NCBI GenBank assembly: GCA_026225945.1
Contig: JAMJFZ010000181.1
Span: 1,240,001 to 1,304,000 of the forward strand
Reading direction: 5' to 3'
DNA length: 64,000 nt
DNA from: Cricetomys ansorgei
Taxonomy: Eukaryota > Chordata > Mammalia > Rodentia > Nesomyidae
Position numbers and translations under genes: made by a program
Notes under the pieces: model-generated
What the model was told of the DNA's origin: nothing
Database searches by the model: none
The model's input: the letters and a program-made list of their open reading frames with translations, nothing else
Shown here: piece by piece, positions 19,851 to 33,292 of the stretch
Numbering within the stretch: position 1 is the first letter of the stretch
Layout of the letters: every line of letters starts with the position of its first letter

Positions 19851-22202
19851 CAGGGCTACCTACCCCCCTCTCCATACAATCAGATTAGAACTTGCAAGAG
19901 GAGGGCAATCAGAGAGCAGTGTGCTCTGGTAGTTGATTGTGGAAGGAAGCGGGAGATTGCTCCCAAGAGATTGGGAAACCCTCAAAAGGTCTCTTGAGAT
20001 GCCCTTGTGTGGAAACACATAATCCCACAGGGACCCATACCACAGGACAGTTTGTATCAACCTGTGTAAGTACGGCAAATGGCATTCTGAGATTAAATAC
20101 TTGCTGGGAATATCGGACACATTTCAATTAAAAATAAATATCTGGAAACTTAAATGGTAAACACCAGTTATATGGAAAATTTGGCCTGTATCACCTCACT
20201 TCCCAGAGACATTTGAACAGTGACTCTCTTACTATGTGTTAATTACACAAATACTTTTTCAGTTTTTAAGCTAGGCAGTCATAACGTTTCTTTTATGCAA
20301 GAAAATATGTTCAGTGATTGTTCAGTGAACTGTTCAGTGATTGGCATGCAGTGTGTAAATTCAAACATGTCAATAATAGTCTTCTGTCCTTGGGACAACT
20401 TAAGATGTTGTTATTGCTCTGCTTGAAGTAGTAGTTTTAAGAGTGTTTTCTTTTCTTATGCACTCACTGTAATTACACCTGAAAATTCCTCACCAGGGAA
20501 ACAGAGGCAAGGAAACAGGAATCCAGAGGGTAACAGGTACCCTACCAAGGGTGTGCTTATTGTCAAAGACAGCAGCATCTATAGCATATCTACCTCCCCC
20601 TTGGAGACATGTTTGAAGTTATGCTAGGCACAGGAATTACTGCACTGATTGTCAGGATCGACTTAAAGCCATAGAAAGGCATAACTGTAAATGTAATATA
20701 AGCACGAGCATAGTGAAATGGAAGGCAAGTGTCTGCTCCTCTGTTTTCAAGTGTTAACACTATACAGAATGGAAGCGGCAAGCATTTGAAATTGTGGGGC
20801 TCCTGTTCTCTTCATATCCGCTCACTAATGCAGACCTTAACCTCCTAGCGTTGCAGTAAGGAGAAGTCCTCAGAAAGAGCATACATTTAAAGGTCATAGA
20901 GATAGCTCCATCAGCATATTGGGGTGTCCTGGTCCATTGTGTGTGGAGCTCCCTACACCCTTTGGTCTGGTGTGTGGATGTGCTCAGCAGTCCTGGTCTC
21001 CTCTCTTGGTATCATTTGCCACCTCCCTTCATCAACGCCATTATTCCTTGCCCCTATCCTATCTGTCTCGTCTTTCCTTTAAAATCCTCTCCTTGTTTTT
21101 CTAATTCTGTAACAGTCCATGAATTAATTTAGAGATGGAGGATACTTTTATGGAAATGAAAAAGCTCCCCCAGAAGGAAGACAGAATGGGTACATGGTAA
21201 CAAACATGGGCAGTGGTTTTGTGTATTACCTGGTCCCCCAGATTTCATTGTAAACTGGAATGCAATCATTGAGGTCTGACCTGATAGTTTCAGCAACTTA
21301 GGAGCACATTGACTTTCATAGTCCTTGTGTATTAATTCTCAACAGAATAGCAAAAGTTATGTAATGCTTGACTAATAATCTTAAAGCCAATATGACAGGA
21401 CACAGGTTTTAATGAAAAGTATTTGAGAAGGGCTTTTTTTTCTTTTCTTTTCTTTTTTCTTTTTTTCTTTTTTTGCCTTATAAATAAAAGATGCAATCTT
21501 TGTATTTGCTGTAAATCTGATCTGGTCCTATGAAAAATTGGGACTTTGCTAAAAATCGAATCAGCAGAAAGAGAAATGCAGAGGTAATAACTTTGTGTCC
21601 TTTACCAAATCTGCATTTACTTTTGGCACGGTGGATCCTAAGAATCTCAGAAATGGTTTTCACCAAGGCTGACCTCACCTCACTGTTGGCTACTGTTTCC
21701 TGAAGTCTTCTGCAGCCTAACAATGCTGCCCTTATTCATCAGCTTTGAGGAGTAGGGAGGGAAGAAGAGAGAAATTCTGGGGTAAAAGATCAACTGGAAT
21801 TTGAGGTTGAATGGAATCTATTACTTAGAAGTGTGTTAACTCTCCAGAGTAGATCATAATTAAACTGGTTGCTAAAATACAACCTATGATGTAACACAAT
21901 TCCCAACAAAATTCACTACCTTCTTAGTTAATAAAGAACCCAAAGCTCTCTTAGTCTAGTCATATCCATCCCCAGGACCTCACTGTTACTTAACCCTGAG
22001 ACATGGCTTCCAGAGAAGCAAAGATGCTACCTCTTCAGGCTGCCTGTGAATCTTGGTGCCACAGTATGTTAAAATGTCTTCATACTTTTTGAAGTTTTTC
22101 TCACGTTTACTCTCATTCAACCAGCTATGGCAAGCATGGGTTTTTCTTGAGCTGACCAATAAACATGGTCTATCCTGTCTAGTAACTTCTAATCTTGTAG
22201 GT
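19851..22202. other. intronic, mostly unassigned
   Basis: It contains three copies of the word 'tgttcagtga' at about 20310-20340 and a pyrimidine tract at 21434-21476 ((T)n with C). Otherwise no repeat family or exon was recognised. Confidence 0.45.
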
Positions 22203-22497
22203 TGCTGTGGTCTGAATGTTGTATCCACCCCACATTAATAAGTTAAAACACTGACTCCCCAAGAGGATGGTATTGAGAAGCACTTGGGTCAGGAGAGCAA
22301 AGGCCCTAGGATTGTGATCGATATTTTTTTAAAACGGGCAAATGAGGATAGAGTGAGAAAGCACCATCCCTGGTCCAGGGAGTGAGCCCACAGCTGAAAA
22401 TCTGCCAGGGCATTTTTCTTGGACCTGCAGCCTTCAGTTTCTGTTGCTTAAAGTCACCCAGTCTATGCCACCCAAATATACTAAAACACAAGACTAA
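22203..22497 (+). mobile_element. ancient MaLR LTR (MLT1-like)
   Basis: 'gctgtggtctgaatgttgta', 'gaggatggtattgagaagca' and the end 'aaagtcacccagtctatgcc' follow the conserved order of an MLT1 LTR. Divergence is high. Such LTRs predate the rodent-primate split. Confidence 0.75.
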
Positions 22498-23811
22498 CCT
22501 GCTCTGACAAACAATTAGAAACAGAATTGTTGCCTAATAAAGAAAAATGAAATGGGAAGCCACAGCCAGTGTCTGGCAAGCTCCACTCTTTGACCAGAGA
22601 ATGCCTCCCCAAGGAAGTGATTATTTCTGGAGGATGAACAGGAACGGACAGGCCAAATTGATTCCTTCCACATGGGACCATAGGGGAGGAATCAGCTTAA
22701 ACTATTTCTACTTGTAATGCATTTAGGATCTTTGAAGGCCAGCCTCATCTCCAGCCTTGTCTTACCTTGACTAACAGCTCCAAATTCATAGTTATTCGTC
22801 AACTGGACAGAATTCAATATTTCTACCATTCTGGCATTTATAATTTGAAGTATCTCGTGAAAGAAAATGTCGTAGAGGAAGAATAGGCAGCCTTGACTGA
22901 AATGAAATCATCTCTTTCTCTGGAGTGGTGGTGGTGTTTTCAATGTAGCTTGATAATTAATACGTTAACTCTTAGTAGGCACATTTGTGACTCTCAGAAC
23001 CCTTATTGCTAACTCAAAATTTCAACAAAAAATTGAATGTGAGCTCATGTAAAGCCAGACTTATCTGTACTTTTATCTTTCTGAAAGTAAGCATTTTTAG
23101 TCCCTAGTGTACAATTGTACATTTACTCCTGTTAAATTTCATTGCCTTACGTGGCCCCAGTCATTCGAGTTGTCAGGGTTTTGGTCTTATCTAATGCTGA
23201 CTTACAGCTAGAGTAATATCTTACAAGATTTGTGTAAAATATAAAAAAAAATTATTTCATATCAATTCTGTTGTATAGATGGAGAAAGGCAAGCAATGTG
23301 GCCTTAACTAATGGTCTCCACCGAGGTGGAAATGGATTTGTGGGACATTGGATGGACCCAGTTGATTCCGTTACGGATTTTCCCAATTAGGCTGTTACCT
23401 AAATTATATCAATTTCCAAATTTGTGCTTAATTTTGAAAGTGAAGTTTCATATTCTTAGAATGAGTATTTTATTAAAAGACAGACAATACTCTCCTACTC
23501 TCTTATACCTGCTGCATAACTGTCAGCAAGTGACAAGATTTCGTTTCCCTGTTGGTGCACTTTAGTTCCTGAGTGTCAAAACCTCGCTACAGGGAAAACG
23601 CAGTGTGTTACCCTTCGGGGCCGTGTGGAGTAAGGAGGCCTGTGTAAACAAGAAGGAAAAAACAGGACAGGTTTAATATCTAAGCCAAGAAACAATTCAT
23701 GTCTTTGGAATTCAGTCGATAAAGTCACGGGATTCACTTATTAATTTTGACTTTCAATGTTATATTACAAATGTTGTGTTGCATGCTTAATCTTTGAATT
23801 TTTTATTATAC
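22498..23811. other. intronic, no recognisable element
   Basis: Low-repeat sequence. An 84-codon open frame at 23311-23565 has no recognisable domain. The bases between 22700 and 23800 are candidates for unique non-coding sequence. Confidence 0.4.
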
Positions 23812-24160
23812 TGTCGTGGGTTGAATTGTGTCCTTCTGAAATTCATATTTTGAAGCCTTACTGCCAGTACCTGGGGTACGGCTGTTTTTGAAGATGGACC
23901 TTTTAAAGAAATACTTAGCTTAGGATGGAATTGTCACCATGGACTCTAACAATCCTAGAGTCTTTGTAAGCAGTTTAGACACACAAAGAGACTCTAGCGA
24001 CAGATCCAGTCAAAGAAAAGACTGGAAGAATATCCTGGAAGATGGCCATCTGCTCAAAAAGTAGAAAACTATAGAGCTACCCTAAGAACAGGTGCACACA
24101 AAGAAAAGGCCAAAGGACATGCATCAGGGAAGTGGCTTTCTGCAAGTAAGGCGGGGCACT
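23812..24160 (+). mobile_element. ancient LTR-like repeat (MaLR-type start)
   Basis: 'tgtcgtgggttgaattgtgt' followed by 'ttgaagccttactgccagta' and 'gtcaccatggactctaacaa' has the layout of an old MaLR/ERVL LTR. The family assignment is weak because of divergence. Confidence 0.45.
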
Positions 24161-24795
24161 CAGACAGGAATGAGAATGTGTTGTTGGGTCAGCCAGTCTG
24201 TGAGTCCCAGCAGCGATGGGAGCCCAAGGAAAACAAGGGGAATTTCAAAATTAGAATAAGGATAATTACACGGAAGCTCCATAAACCCATAATTTAGCCC
24301 TGACAATGATCAACTGGTGGGGAAATTTGATTTCAACTCTACTTTTATCTAGTCTACCACTTGGATTGTGAAAGGCATAATTCTAGAAATTCTGTAATTG
24401 TATCCGTGAGTACTTTAGCGTGTATTTCTAAAAGTAAGTGCTCTTAAAACCACAGTGCAAGCACCATACCCAAAATTTGTCAATACTTACTCAGGACGAT
24501 AAATTGTCTAACATGCTATTCATATTTATCGTTTTTTTCTATCTTAAAATAATCCTGAGGACTCTTCCCCCATTTTATACCTTTTCTTTCTCTTTATAAA
24601 TGCTTGCAGTTTGTTTTTAGATAGAACTGACTTTGTTGTCTTGTGGTTTTCCAAGCGTATAGAATATGCCCAGGGTTGATACGTTCTTCTATTCTGGTTT
24701 GGCTTTGTTTTTGTAAAGCGGCAGTCCGTGCACTAGAAGCCCAGTCACATGTGACTTAGATGTGCGTTACTTTGTTAGGAGGGCTCTTCTTGGGG

Positions 24796-24985
24796 ACATG
24801 TGGCTCAGTCAGTGGAGCACCTTCGTGAGAACGAAACCCTGGTTTCAATCCTTTGAACTGCATAAACAGGGTGTGATGGCTCACACCTGTGATTCTAGCA
24901 CTTGGAAAGTAGAGGCAAGAAGATAAGAAAGTTCAGGGTCATCCTAAGCCAACCTGGTATATATTAGATGCTGTCTTCTATTGGG
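24796..24985 (+). mobile_element. B4-type SINE, sense
   Basis: A tRNA-like head ('catgtggctcagtcagtgga', 'ggtttcaatcc') is joined to a B1-like body ('gtgtgatggctcacacctgt', 'gattctagcacttgg'). That head-body order defines B4. Diverged. Confidence 0.7.
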
Positions 24986-25689
24986 AGGAATGTATGTATA
25001 TTTGTTTCTCTTTTAAAGATACTAGTAGTGGATGATTAATCTCAATCACATAGAATTCCAAACAGTACACACTATAATTCTACCATATTTTATATTTCAT
25101 TTCTTCTAATAATTCTATAAAGGAAAACCTCCTGATTTAAGTAGAGTTACCATCAAGTGGGGGAGACAGTCCCAAATAAAATCCTCAGTACAAGGGTTAT
25201 GTGTTGTTTTGACCAAAGGGGTCCCGTAGACACCCTCAAATATTACAGGCTATATTGCCAATGCAAAAGGCCTCACAACTTAACAGTAAGACCCTTTGAA
25301 GATGCCTGTTTATTTATATCAACAGAACATGGACACACAGAGCTGGTGCCTCACTAGAAGCTTCACCCTTACTGATTAGCATTCATGGTGTTAGAAGGTA
25401 CTCTGCATTCTACTGAAGGAGAAAAATAATCATCAGTATTACCCAACTACAAGCCCTGTGACCTACAATAGTGGTGTAAGTCTTATAACCTGTAAGGCAT
25501 ATTTCTATAATAGTGGCATAAATGCTATGGTAGTAACCAACCACTTTTTTAAAAATTGGTTTTAAGGGCCACTCCATGAAATGGAATCCATGTCTGAAAC
25601 TGCAGAACTAAAACTGGAGACTAATGGTTTTATGTCATGGGCCCTCGGAGAAAACCTATTACTATTAGTCTGCTAAATGAACATAGCAA
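24986..25689. other. intronic, no recognisable element
   Basis: Unassigned sequence before the L1 3' fragment. Confidence 0.4.
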
Positions 25690-26130
25690 CAAGATGACTC
25701 CTAATGACACATTGCTACACCCATAGATCAGTGTTCTTCTCAACCCTCATCAGAGAAGCTCCTGCTTATCACAGATGGTAATTAACATAGAGACCCACAG
25801 GCAGTGTGCAGTAAGAGACCTTGAATGTCTTCATCAAACCCCTCCCCTTGTGACTCAGGGATCTGTGCAGAAGAGGAGGCAAAAAGATTGTAAGAGCCAG
25901 TGGTGGTGGATGATTCCAAGGAAACAGCGTCTTCTAGAACCAACAGGACTAATGCACATATGAATGGACAGAGACTGTGACAGCACACACAAAGACCTGT
26001 ACAGGTTCAAACCAGACAAAATTCCAGCAAGAAGGGGAGTGGACATTAGGTCCCACCCTAGGAAGAGTCTATTTGCAATGGACACCCGTGGGGAACAGAA
26101 AAATCAGATTTCTCCAATGGAGTCTGGATA
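25690..26130 (+). mobile_element. L1 (Lx-type) 3' untranslated fragment, sense
   Basis: 'atgacacattgctacaccca', 'catcagagaagctcctgctt' and 'gaatggacagagactgtgac' recur in order at 57530-57830. They match the 3' untranslated region of older murine L1s. No coding part is attached. Confidence 0.7.
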
Positions 26131-26365
26131 TGTCAGTCACACTCCAGGGTAGGTGCTGTGCTCAGGAGTAGAACTTTCTCCTGCTAAAGATTGCTGTGAA
26201 TGAAAACACTCTGTGAGAGGGTTGGAGATAATTGAAACACTAAGACAGGGGGCATTTTGCTGGTTTGGTTAAATCGAATGCATACTGTTTTAGAATTTTT
26301 AGTTCACTTCAGCTTCCAGTGAATAACAAAGCAGCTCAGAAGTTCAGCAGAGTGGCTTAGGCTGG

Positions 26366-26508
26366 AAACAAACAAACAAAAAACCCCAACAAGTCAACCA
26401 AACAAACAACCCCAAGTAGTCAACCAAGCAAACAAACAGCCCCAACTAGTCAGTCAACCCAGCAAACAATCAAAAAACCCCAACTAGTCAACCAACTAAC
26501 CAAACAAC
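26366..26508 (+). repeat. minisatellite, about 33-bp unit, four imperfect copies
   Basis: The phrase 'ccccaac(t/a)agtcaaccaa' is repeated, followed by a variable number of 'caaa' words. Phrase starts are near 26384, 26410, 26441 and 26478. It has a strong strand bias: almost no G on the plus strand. Confidence 0.85.
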
Positions 26509-26724
26509 CTTACATTTTTATCTCTCACCGACCAGTCTCACAGAATTTGGCAAGTGACTCCAGTCATCATCAACTGAATTTGTATTATGATAAATGAGTT
26601 TTTTTTTTAATTCTCCATTCAAGTGTCTCACAAACTACCTTAAAGAATCTCACTCATTTGAAAATAAAGTGCTAAGATGCTGACTCTTTGTTTTGCTTAG
26701 AATTTAATACAGTTTGATTTTATT

Positions 26725-26888
26725 GGTTTTTTTTGTTGTTGTTGTTGTTTTTTTGTTTGGTTTTTTGAGACAGAGTTTCTCTGTTGTAACTCTGGCTGTC
26801 CTGGAACTCACTCTGTAGACCAGGCTGGCCTTGAACTCACAGAGATCTGCCTGCCTCTGCCTCCTGAGTGCTGGAATTAAAGGCTAGA
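26725..26888 (-). mobile_element. B1 SINE, antisense, with (TTG)n flank
   Basis: A 'ttgttgttgttgttg' run precedes 'ttttttgagacagagtttct', and the copy ends 'gagtgctggaattaaaggct'. Full-length B1 with few changes from the usual antisense sequence, so relatively young. Confidence 0.93.
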
Positions 26889-27004
26889 AAAATGACCTTC
26901 TAACTGGGAGAAGAGAGACAGGTACAGTTGACAAGGCTGACTGACAAGACCCGTTAGAAGGTAGAATGCTAAATGCTTTAGATTACTGTGGTTGTTGCCG
27001 TGAA

Positions 27005-27038
27005 CCCCCCCCCCATGCACAACACACAGACACACACA

Positions 27039-27072
<34 letters not shown>
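27005..27072 (+). repeat. (C)n and (CA)n microsatellite
   Basis: A run of C leads into CA repeats (27018-27072) with two interruptions. Confidence 0.95.
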
Positions 27073-27074
<2 letters not shown>

Positions 27075-27096
27075 TGAATACTTGGTTTTCATTTGG

Positions 27097-27372
27097 TAGT
27101 GCTGTTTGGGAGTGGTTATGGAACCTTTAGGAGATTGAGCCTTGCTGGAGGAGGTCCATCTGTAGGGGTGGGCCTTGAGAGTTTACAGCCTTAGCTTATT
27201 TCCAGTTATTCTCTTTGATTCCTTTTTGTGGTTTAGATGTGATCTCTCAGCTGTCTGTTGTCATCTTGGACTCCCTCTGGAACCATAAGCTAAAATAAAC
27301 GTTTTTTTTTCTATAAGTCATGTTGGGTCATGGTGTTTTATCACAGTAGCAACAAGTATCTAACATAATTAT
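27097..27372 (+). repeat. rodent LTR-like repeat ending in 'cagtagcaacaagtatctaa'
   Basis: Layout: 'ttatggaacctttaggagat' start, AATAAA at 27295, and an end like that of a common rodent LTR-like repeat ('tcatggtgttttatcacagt'). The same type of end, reversed, occurs at 41044. Confidence 0.5.
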
Positions 27373-27729
27373 CATGTCGAGGAGCTTGTTGTTGTTGTTG
27401 CTACAGCAGCAACAGGAGGAGCTCTGAAGTCAGAATCTACTTCAGCTGTATGAGTACTTGGATCTATAGGTCTGTGCCACCGTGCCAGACTTACATATAT
27501 TTCAGTTTTGATTTTCATGTTTCAGAGACAGTGACTGTATCCAAAGAAAAGTGGTGACAGTACTAAATAGAATTATTTCTTTAAAAAGAAGGTAAAAGTA
27601 ATTTCTTCCTAGGGAGAGAAGGAACCAGAAGAAACACTTTTTTTCTCCGTGTTGCTCTTGAGACTTCATTAGAAACTAATGAGGTCTCTAGCCTTTCCCC
27701 TTCTACTCCCCTTCTGTCCTCCTTACACA

Positions 27730-28500
27730 GAATGACATGGATTCCAACTGGCACCAAGATGCTCAGGAAGCCATAGGAAAGCAGTCACTGAATGCTTTCA
27801 AATGGCCTTATACTAGCACATGCAGGAGGTTTTCCAATGTAAAATCACTCGAAAGTTTTACTAAAAATGAGGCTGAGACAACTGGATGTCCATATGTATC
27901 AAATAGGACCTGGTTTTCTTACCCTGTACACAGATCAACTCAAAATGAATTAAAGATTTAAAGTCCAGACATGTAAGTATGAAGCTACAGGAGGAAAACT
28001 TGAAGGCATTGGTATAGATGGTGATTTTCAAAGCACAGGGTACAAATATTACATGATTGGAATTATATCCAACTAGCACATCTATGGAAACAAAGTGCAG
28101 GGCCACCTATGGAATAAAAGAGAACATACTCTCTGAACAAAGGATATATATATATCCTGCTATCCTGTTTCTGGGTATCCACCCCAAGACAGTGAGACCA
28201 ACATACAAAGAGACACCTTCATGGCAATGTTCACAATAGCCATGATGCTCATCCTGGGTGCCCTTCAGTGGATGAAGGGACTTTACAATGCAGTAAATAG
28301 CCATACCTGAATATTATTCAGCCATAAAGAAGAATGAAACCTTGTAAGTTTCAGAAAAGTAATAAAATCGAAGGACAGCTTTAAGTAAATTAAGGCAGAT
28401 GTAGACAAGTATGTGTTCTCTCTCATATGTGGTGGAGAAGAGTGGACTTGAATGGAGAGTGGTGATTATTAGCTGTTGGTGAGGGAGGGGTAGGTACAGG
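27730..28500 (+). mobile_element. L1 fragment, sense (ORF2 C-terminus and 3' region)
   Basis: 'tcaactcaaaatgaattaaa', 'gggtatccaccccaagacag', 'caatgttcacaatagccatg' and 'attcagccataaagaagaat' are well-known ORF2 C-terminal phrases in sense. The left edge is uncertain. Non-functional. Confidence 0.82.
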
Positions 28501-29895
28501 AAGACTGGTTTTTGATTGGTGCTCTTCTCTCCTGGGTCAGCTGATGCCCTGGTTTTTATTGTGCTTTCTGATATCCAGAAAGCACTTCTCCTATTTCTGA
28601 TGTGTTCATTTTCATGTATTAATTGACTCTAATAAGGGTTTCAGTCTGATGTTTTCATGCATGTGCATCGTGTTTCTAACGCATACGTCGTAGTTATGTT
28701 TTCTTGTCTCCCTGTCTTGTTTCTCTTATTTTTATAGACAAAATTTAACTCTGTGAACTGGTCATTAGTTACTGGATTGTGAAAATTTTTCAATAAATTA
28801 TTGCATGTTTTAAAAGGTTCCTGAAAATTATAATAATGTAAGCATTACATTTGTGGTATTCAGAATCGTTCCGAATAAAATATTCTATACATTTTAAGCA
28901 GTAAATTTACTTTTCAGATTTTTTTCTCATAGATCTCCATTGTAGAAAATGAGGTTTAATTCTGTAGGCATTAATCCTAGATTATCCTATTAATGTAATG
29001 AGCTTGTTGAGTCTTCAGATGTCTCCAGTTATATTTTCTGTCATAATTCTTAGTGTTAGCTGTGAGCTTTTGGCCTTTCATTCTTCAGAGGAGTAAATGA
29101 AAGTTTTAAATCAGTCTAGTTTAGAGATGCAAAAGTAATAGTAATTCTGTAGTCAGTTAGTTGTAGTCAGTTCATCTGCATGACGTATTTCATTGGCTGC
29201 TGGAAATATTTTAAATGTATTTTGTAAAATGAATTACTTTTGAAGTTCTGAAATTCCACTCTCGGCCTCTGAGTTACATTCAAAAAGGAAAATTGAACAC
29301 CTTCATTAAGACACACAAACGTTAAGTGTCAGTTAGTAAGCCGTGTGTTTGCGTATCCATTTTTATATGCCACTCTTTTTGTGAAGGCCAACCTGAAACA
29401 CTGAAGTATCATTGTTACTGATTTTATTTCCTGCAGACTTGGTTAGACAAGAATTTTTCTAAGTGCATACTCTGAGTCCGCTCCCCACAGATGGCTTGGA
29501 ACTGTCAGTACATATGCACCTTTTAATGTTAGTCATCATCATCATCATCATTGATTTTTAAGATAAAAAAAAAATGGAATAGCTGTATAAATCCCTGAGG
29601 ACTGTGTAAGGCAGTAAAGAAAACAGAAGCGGAGATGCTGGTTTCCTCTCCCTGTTATCTTTCTGGCCTTCTTACTTACGAATGTGCTTTCCTCATCTCC
29701 AGAATCCAGCCCACAGAGATTTTCTTCTGATACCGTGACAGGCACAGATGCAAGCTGTTCCTGTTGGATTGGCTTTTGAGTAACAAAAATAGTGGAGCTA
29801 GCACCAGGAGTTAGTGAGAAGCGTTTCTACCCCTCCTCCGCAATCCCCTTGATTTCTTTGCCTTGATCTCTTCATTGCATTTGTATAGGACCTGG
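28501..29895. other. intronic, mostly unassigned
   Basis: AT-rich, with a (TCA)7 run at 29532-29552. 28620-28740 resembles an antisense L1 tail, but the match is weak. Confidence 0.4.
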
Positions 29896-30018
29896 CCTTC
29901 TTTGGCACATGTATGAAGGTCAGGGTCAGCTCTCTGGAGTCAGTTCTCTGCTTCCACAGTGTGGTTCCCAGGGATCAAACTCATGCTCCTTTACTGCTGA
30001 ACCATCTCGCTGGAGTGA
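29896..30018 (-). mobile_element. B3-type SINE, antisense
   Basis: 'gagtcagttctctgcttcca', 'cccagggatcaaactcatgc' and 'ctgctgaaccatctcgctgg' form the antisense tRNA-derived part of a B2/B3 SINE, ending at the promoter box. Confidence 0.8.
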
Positions 30019-30714
30019 TACCAGCCCTGTGTATTCCTGGGTCTTCACAAGTTTGGACTGGTGAAATCTCCATTTCAGCCTTTGCCTTTGTAAAGACTTT
30101 CTGTAGTATTATACAACCCCTAAGAAAATATTTAAGGACAGTGGGCTTAAGCTGTATATTTATATATTCAATAATCTGAATAAACCAAGCAGATACTTAA
30201 AAAAGAAAACATTCAACTCTGTGTGCCAGGCACTGCAACCATGATACTGTGCACATCCAGTGTCTTCTAAGATTTCACCATCCAGCAGGGAACAGAGGCA
30301 GTAAGTGAAAGAGACATAAGGTGTTAAGTGTTGAAGAGTGATATGAACACAGAGTAGGGAGGAGAGAATCACTCCAGCCTGGAGGGCCTGTGCTGTGCTG
30401 TTAACAACCTCCTGGTTTTCCCGTCTCACAGTGTTTGAGTTGGAGATCACTGTGGATCTTCATTTTGCAAGTTACCTGTGTTGTATTAACTGTCTTAGTT
30501 ACTGTTTTCTGGCAGAGACTTTATTTCATCTTCATTTTATCTCAGGTTCGTAACGTATCTTGTCAGGAAGACCAGTAGTAACATTGCTGCAGAACGCTAA
30601 GATGCATGCTAAGTTATAAAGTGTAGCTTATGGTGGTTTGGGGAGTCGTGTTTAGAGAGATGACAGAGGCAGTGCAGCTGCAACATGTATGTCTGTAGGT
30701 TTCTGTCATATTCC
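30019..30714. other. intronic, no recognisable element
   Basis: Unassigned sequence between the B3 and the antisense L1 region. Confidence 0.4.
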
Positions 30715-31808
30715 CCCTTTTACTATGGTGAAATATAAATAACAAGATTTACCACTTTTAGCATTTTTATGTGCAGGTCAAAGTTGTAAAGTACACAGTA
30801 CTGTATAGCTATCTGTTTTTTTCCTGAACTCTCCTGATCTTGTGAAGCTGGAATTTCATGTTAGTGAAACAATAACTCATTTCCACTCTCCTTCATCTTC
30901 TATCTCCTATTCTCTCTCTGTGAGTTTGACTTGGTCCTCAACATGAAGTCTATAGCATCTGTCTTTCGTAGCTGGTGTACTTTACTCAATCATAACCTCA
31001 AAGTTCATGTATGTTGAAGCATGTGTCAGAATGTTCTTTGTTTTAATGACCAACTAATCCATGTATGTATGTGCTGTACTTTGCTGACTCATTTGTCTGT
31101 CTGTAGACATTTGGGATTCTTCCACATCTGAACTGTTGGGAATGCTGTGGAGAGTTGTACAGTGCCTTTCTCTCTTAGCAGATCTGAAGTCTCTTGCCAT
31201 TAACAGTAGTCACCATTGTGTCCAATAGACCTTTTGCACATATTCCTCATGACTGAAACTTTGTGTCCTCTGACCTGCATCTTCTCCATCTCTTCCCAAG
31301 CCTCTTACCACCGTTATTCTAGATCTATATAGATCTATAAGTGAAATCATGTGTTGTCTGTCGTTCTGTGCTTGGTTAATTTGTCATAGCCTAATGCCCT
31401 CCATGTGCATCAATGCTGTTTCAAAGGACAAGATTTGTTCCTTTTTTGTCCAATGCCAAATGTGTATATTTACTGTATATTTCTTGTACATTCGATCTGA
31501 ATGTGCACTAATAGAGGAATGGCTTAAAAGATTGATTCCATTGCATAGCTATTTTGTGAATAATGATGTAATGAGTTTGGAAATGGAGAGGATTCTTCAA
31601 TACACTGAATTCATTTCCTTTGGATATTTATACACTTTGAAATGAGATTTTAAAGATCATATAGTAGTCCAAATTTTAGTTTTTTAAGCCACCTCTGTTA
31701 CTTTCTGTATTGACCATAGAAACATGCATTCCTACCAACACTGTACAGCACGTTCTACACTTTCTCATAAACACTTGCTTTTACTCTTAAAAAAAAAAAA
31801 AAAAAAAA

Positions 31809-31925
31809 GACAGAGTCTTACTATGTAGCCATGGCTGGCCTGAAATTGATTGTGTAGACCAGGCTGGCCTTGAACCCACTCAGCTCTCCTTGCCTTTGCC
31901 TCCTGAATTTCTAAGCTCACAGTGA
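31809..31925 (-). mobile_element. B1 SINE, antisense
   Basis: 'gacagagtcttactatgtag', 'ccaggctggccttgaaccca'. A 20-base A run (31790-31809) precedes it. Antisense B1 normally has T there, so the A run may belong to another element. Confidence 0.85.
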
Positions 31926-32302
31926 CCATCTTTCAATTTCTTATAGTATTTACTCTAGCAAATGTGGGGTTATAGCTCAGTATGATGGCTTTGGTCTATA
32001 TTTCCCGGGACAATTTCTGGGTCAACTGATAATTCCATCAGTTTTTAAGGACGCCATCTATACTTTTATTACTTTGTGACTTGTGCTATTTAACAGTTTC
32101 CATTCTGCCTACATTGCATAGGTGCTCCAGTTTCTCCACATCCTCTCTCACACTTACTGTTTTCTGGGTTTGTTTGGTTTTGCTAGGTAGCCATCCTAAT
32201 GGGCGAGGTGGCATCTTAGGCATGCATTGTTTTGATTTGCATTCCCGTGCTGATGAAGATATTACTTCTTTGAAATGTCTAAGGATACCTCTCCTTTTCA
32301 TT

Positions 32303-32441
32303 ATTTGAGACAGGATCTCACTCAGTAGCCTACATTGTTTTGGAACTCAATATGTAGCCCAGGCTGGCCTGGAACTCAGTGACACTCTTGCCTCAGTCAC
32401 TTAGATCTTAGTATTACAGGCACAAGCTACCACACTCTGCT
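32303..32441 (-). mobile_element. B1 SINE, antisense, diverged
   Basis: 'ttgagacaggatctcactca' and 'cccaggctggcctggaactc', ending 'tattacaggcacaagctacc'. Confidence 0.88.
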
Positions 32442-33292
32442 TCTTTATCTTTTTTTGAATTGCGTCTTGCTTTGTTGAGCTTTTATTAGAGCTTTCTATA
32501 TAATGTGGATATAATATAATATAGTACAATATAATCACCAGATACATGGTGCACAAATACCTTCTTGTGTTCTATTGACTGCCTTTTTACGGAGTTGATA
32601 GTGTCTCTGAGAAACCTTTCCTTATGAAGTGCATTTTGTCTATTTTTTTACTTTGTTGTCAACACCTTTGTGTTACATGTAACATGTCGTAGCCCAGTCC
32701 AATGTCACCAAGTTTTAATTTTGTATTTTCATCTTTGAGTGTCATCGTTTTACACCATACATTTAGACAGTAAATCCCTTTTAAGTTCATTTTTGTGTGT
32801 GTGTGTGTGTGATGTTAAGAGCCCGGGGGTCATTCTATTACATTCAGTTTACGTGGCAAGATTTATTCCAAAGATCGTCTTCTCCCTGCGTAAAGGTGTT
32901 GACAACAAAATTAAAAAAAATAGACAAAGTGGCCTCCATGACAAAAGGTTTCTCCCTGTCGGATGATTCGACACGTCTGTGAGTGCTCGGACTCCTGTTG
33001 TCTTGCATTTCTATCCTAGTCCGTGCTGCACTGATTAGAGTTTAGACTACTGCAGGGTTAGTAAGGCTTGATGTTAGGAAGTGCGAGCTCTCCAACATTA
33101 TTCTTTTTCTTGATTATTTTGACTATTGTTCTTTTCAGCTTCTATGTGAATTTTAAGGGTGGCCTTTTCTGGTTAAGAAAAGAAGACATTGGGATTTCCA
33201 TAGGGACTAGGTAAAATAATATATAGATCTTTGGGGGAATACTGAATCAATCCTAAATCTCACAGTATGTAAATGTTATTTGTCTCTACTTA

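Noticed and set aside
26366..26508. Regular repeats that might suggest a CRISPR array
   Set aside because: Units are imperfect and low-complexity, there are no unique spacers of constant length, and the genome is mammalian.
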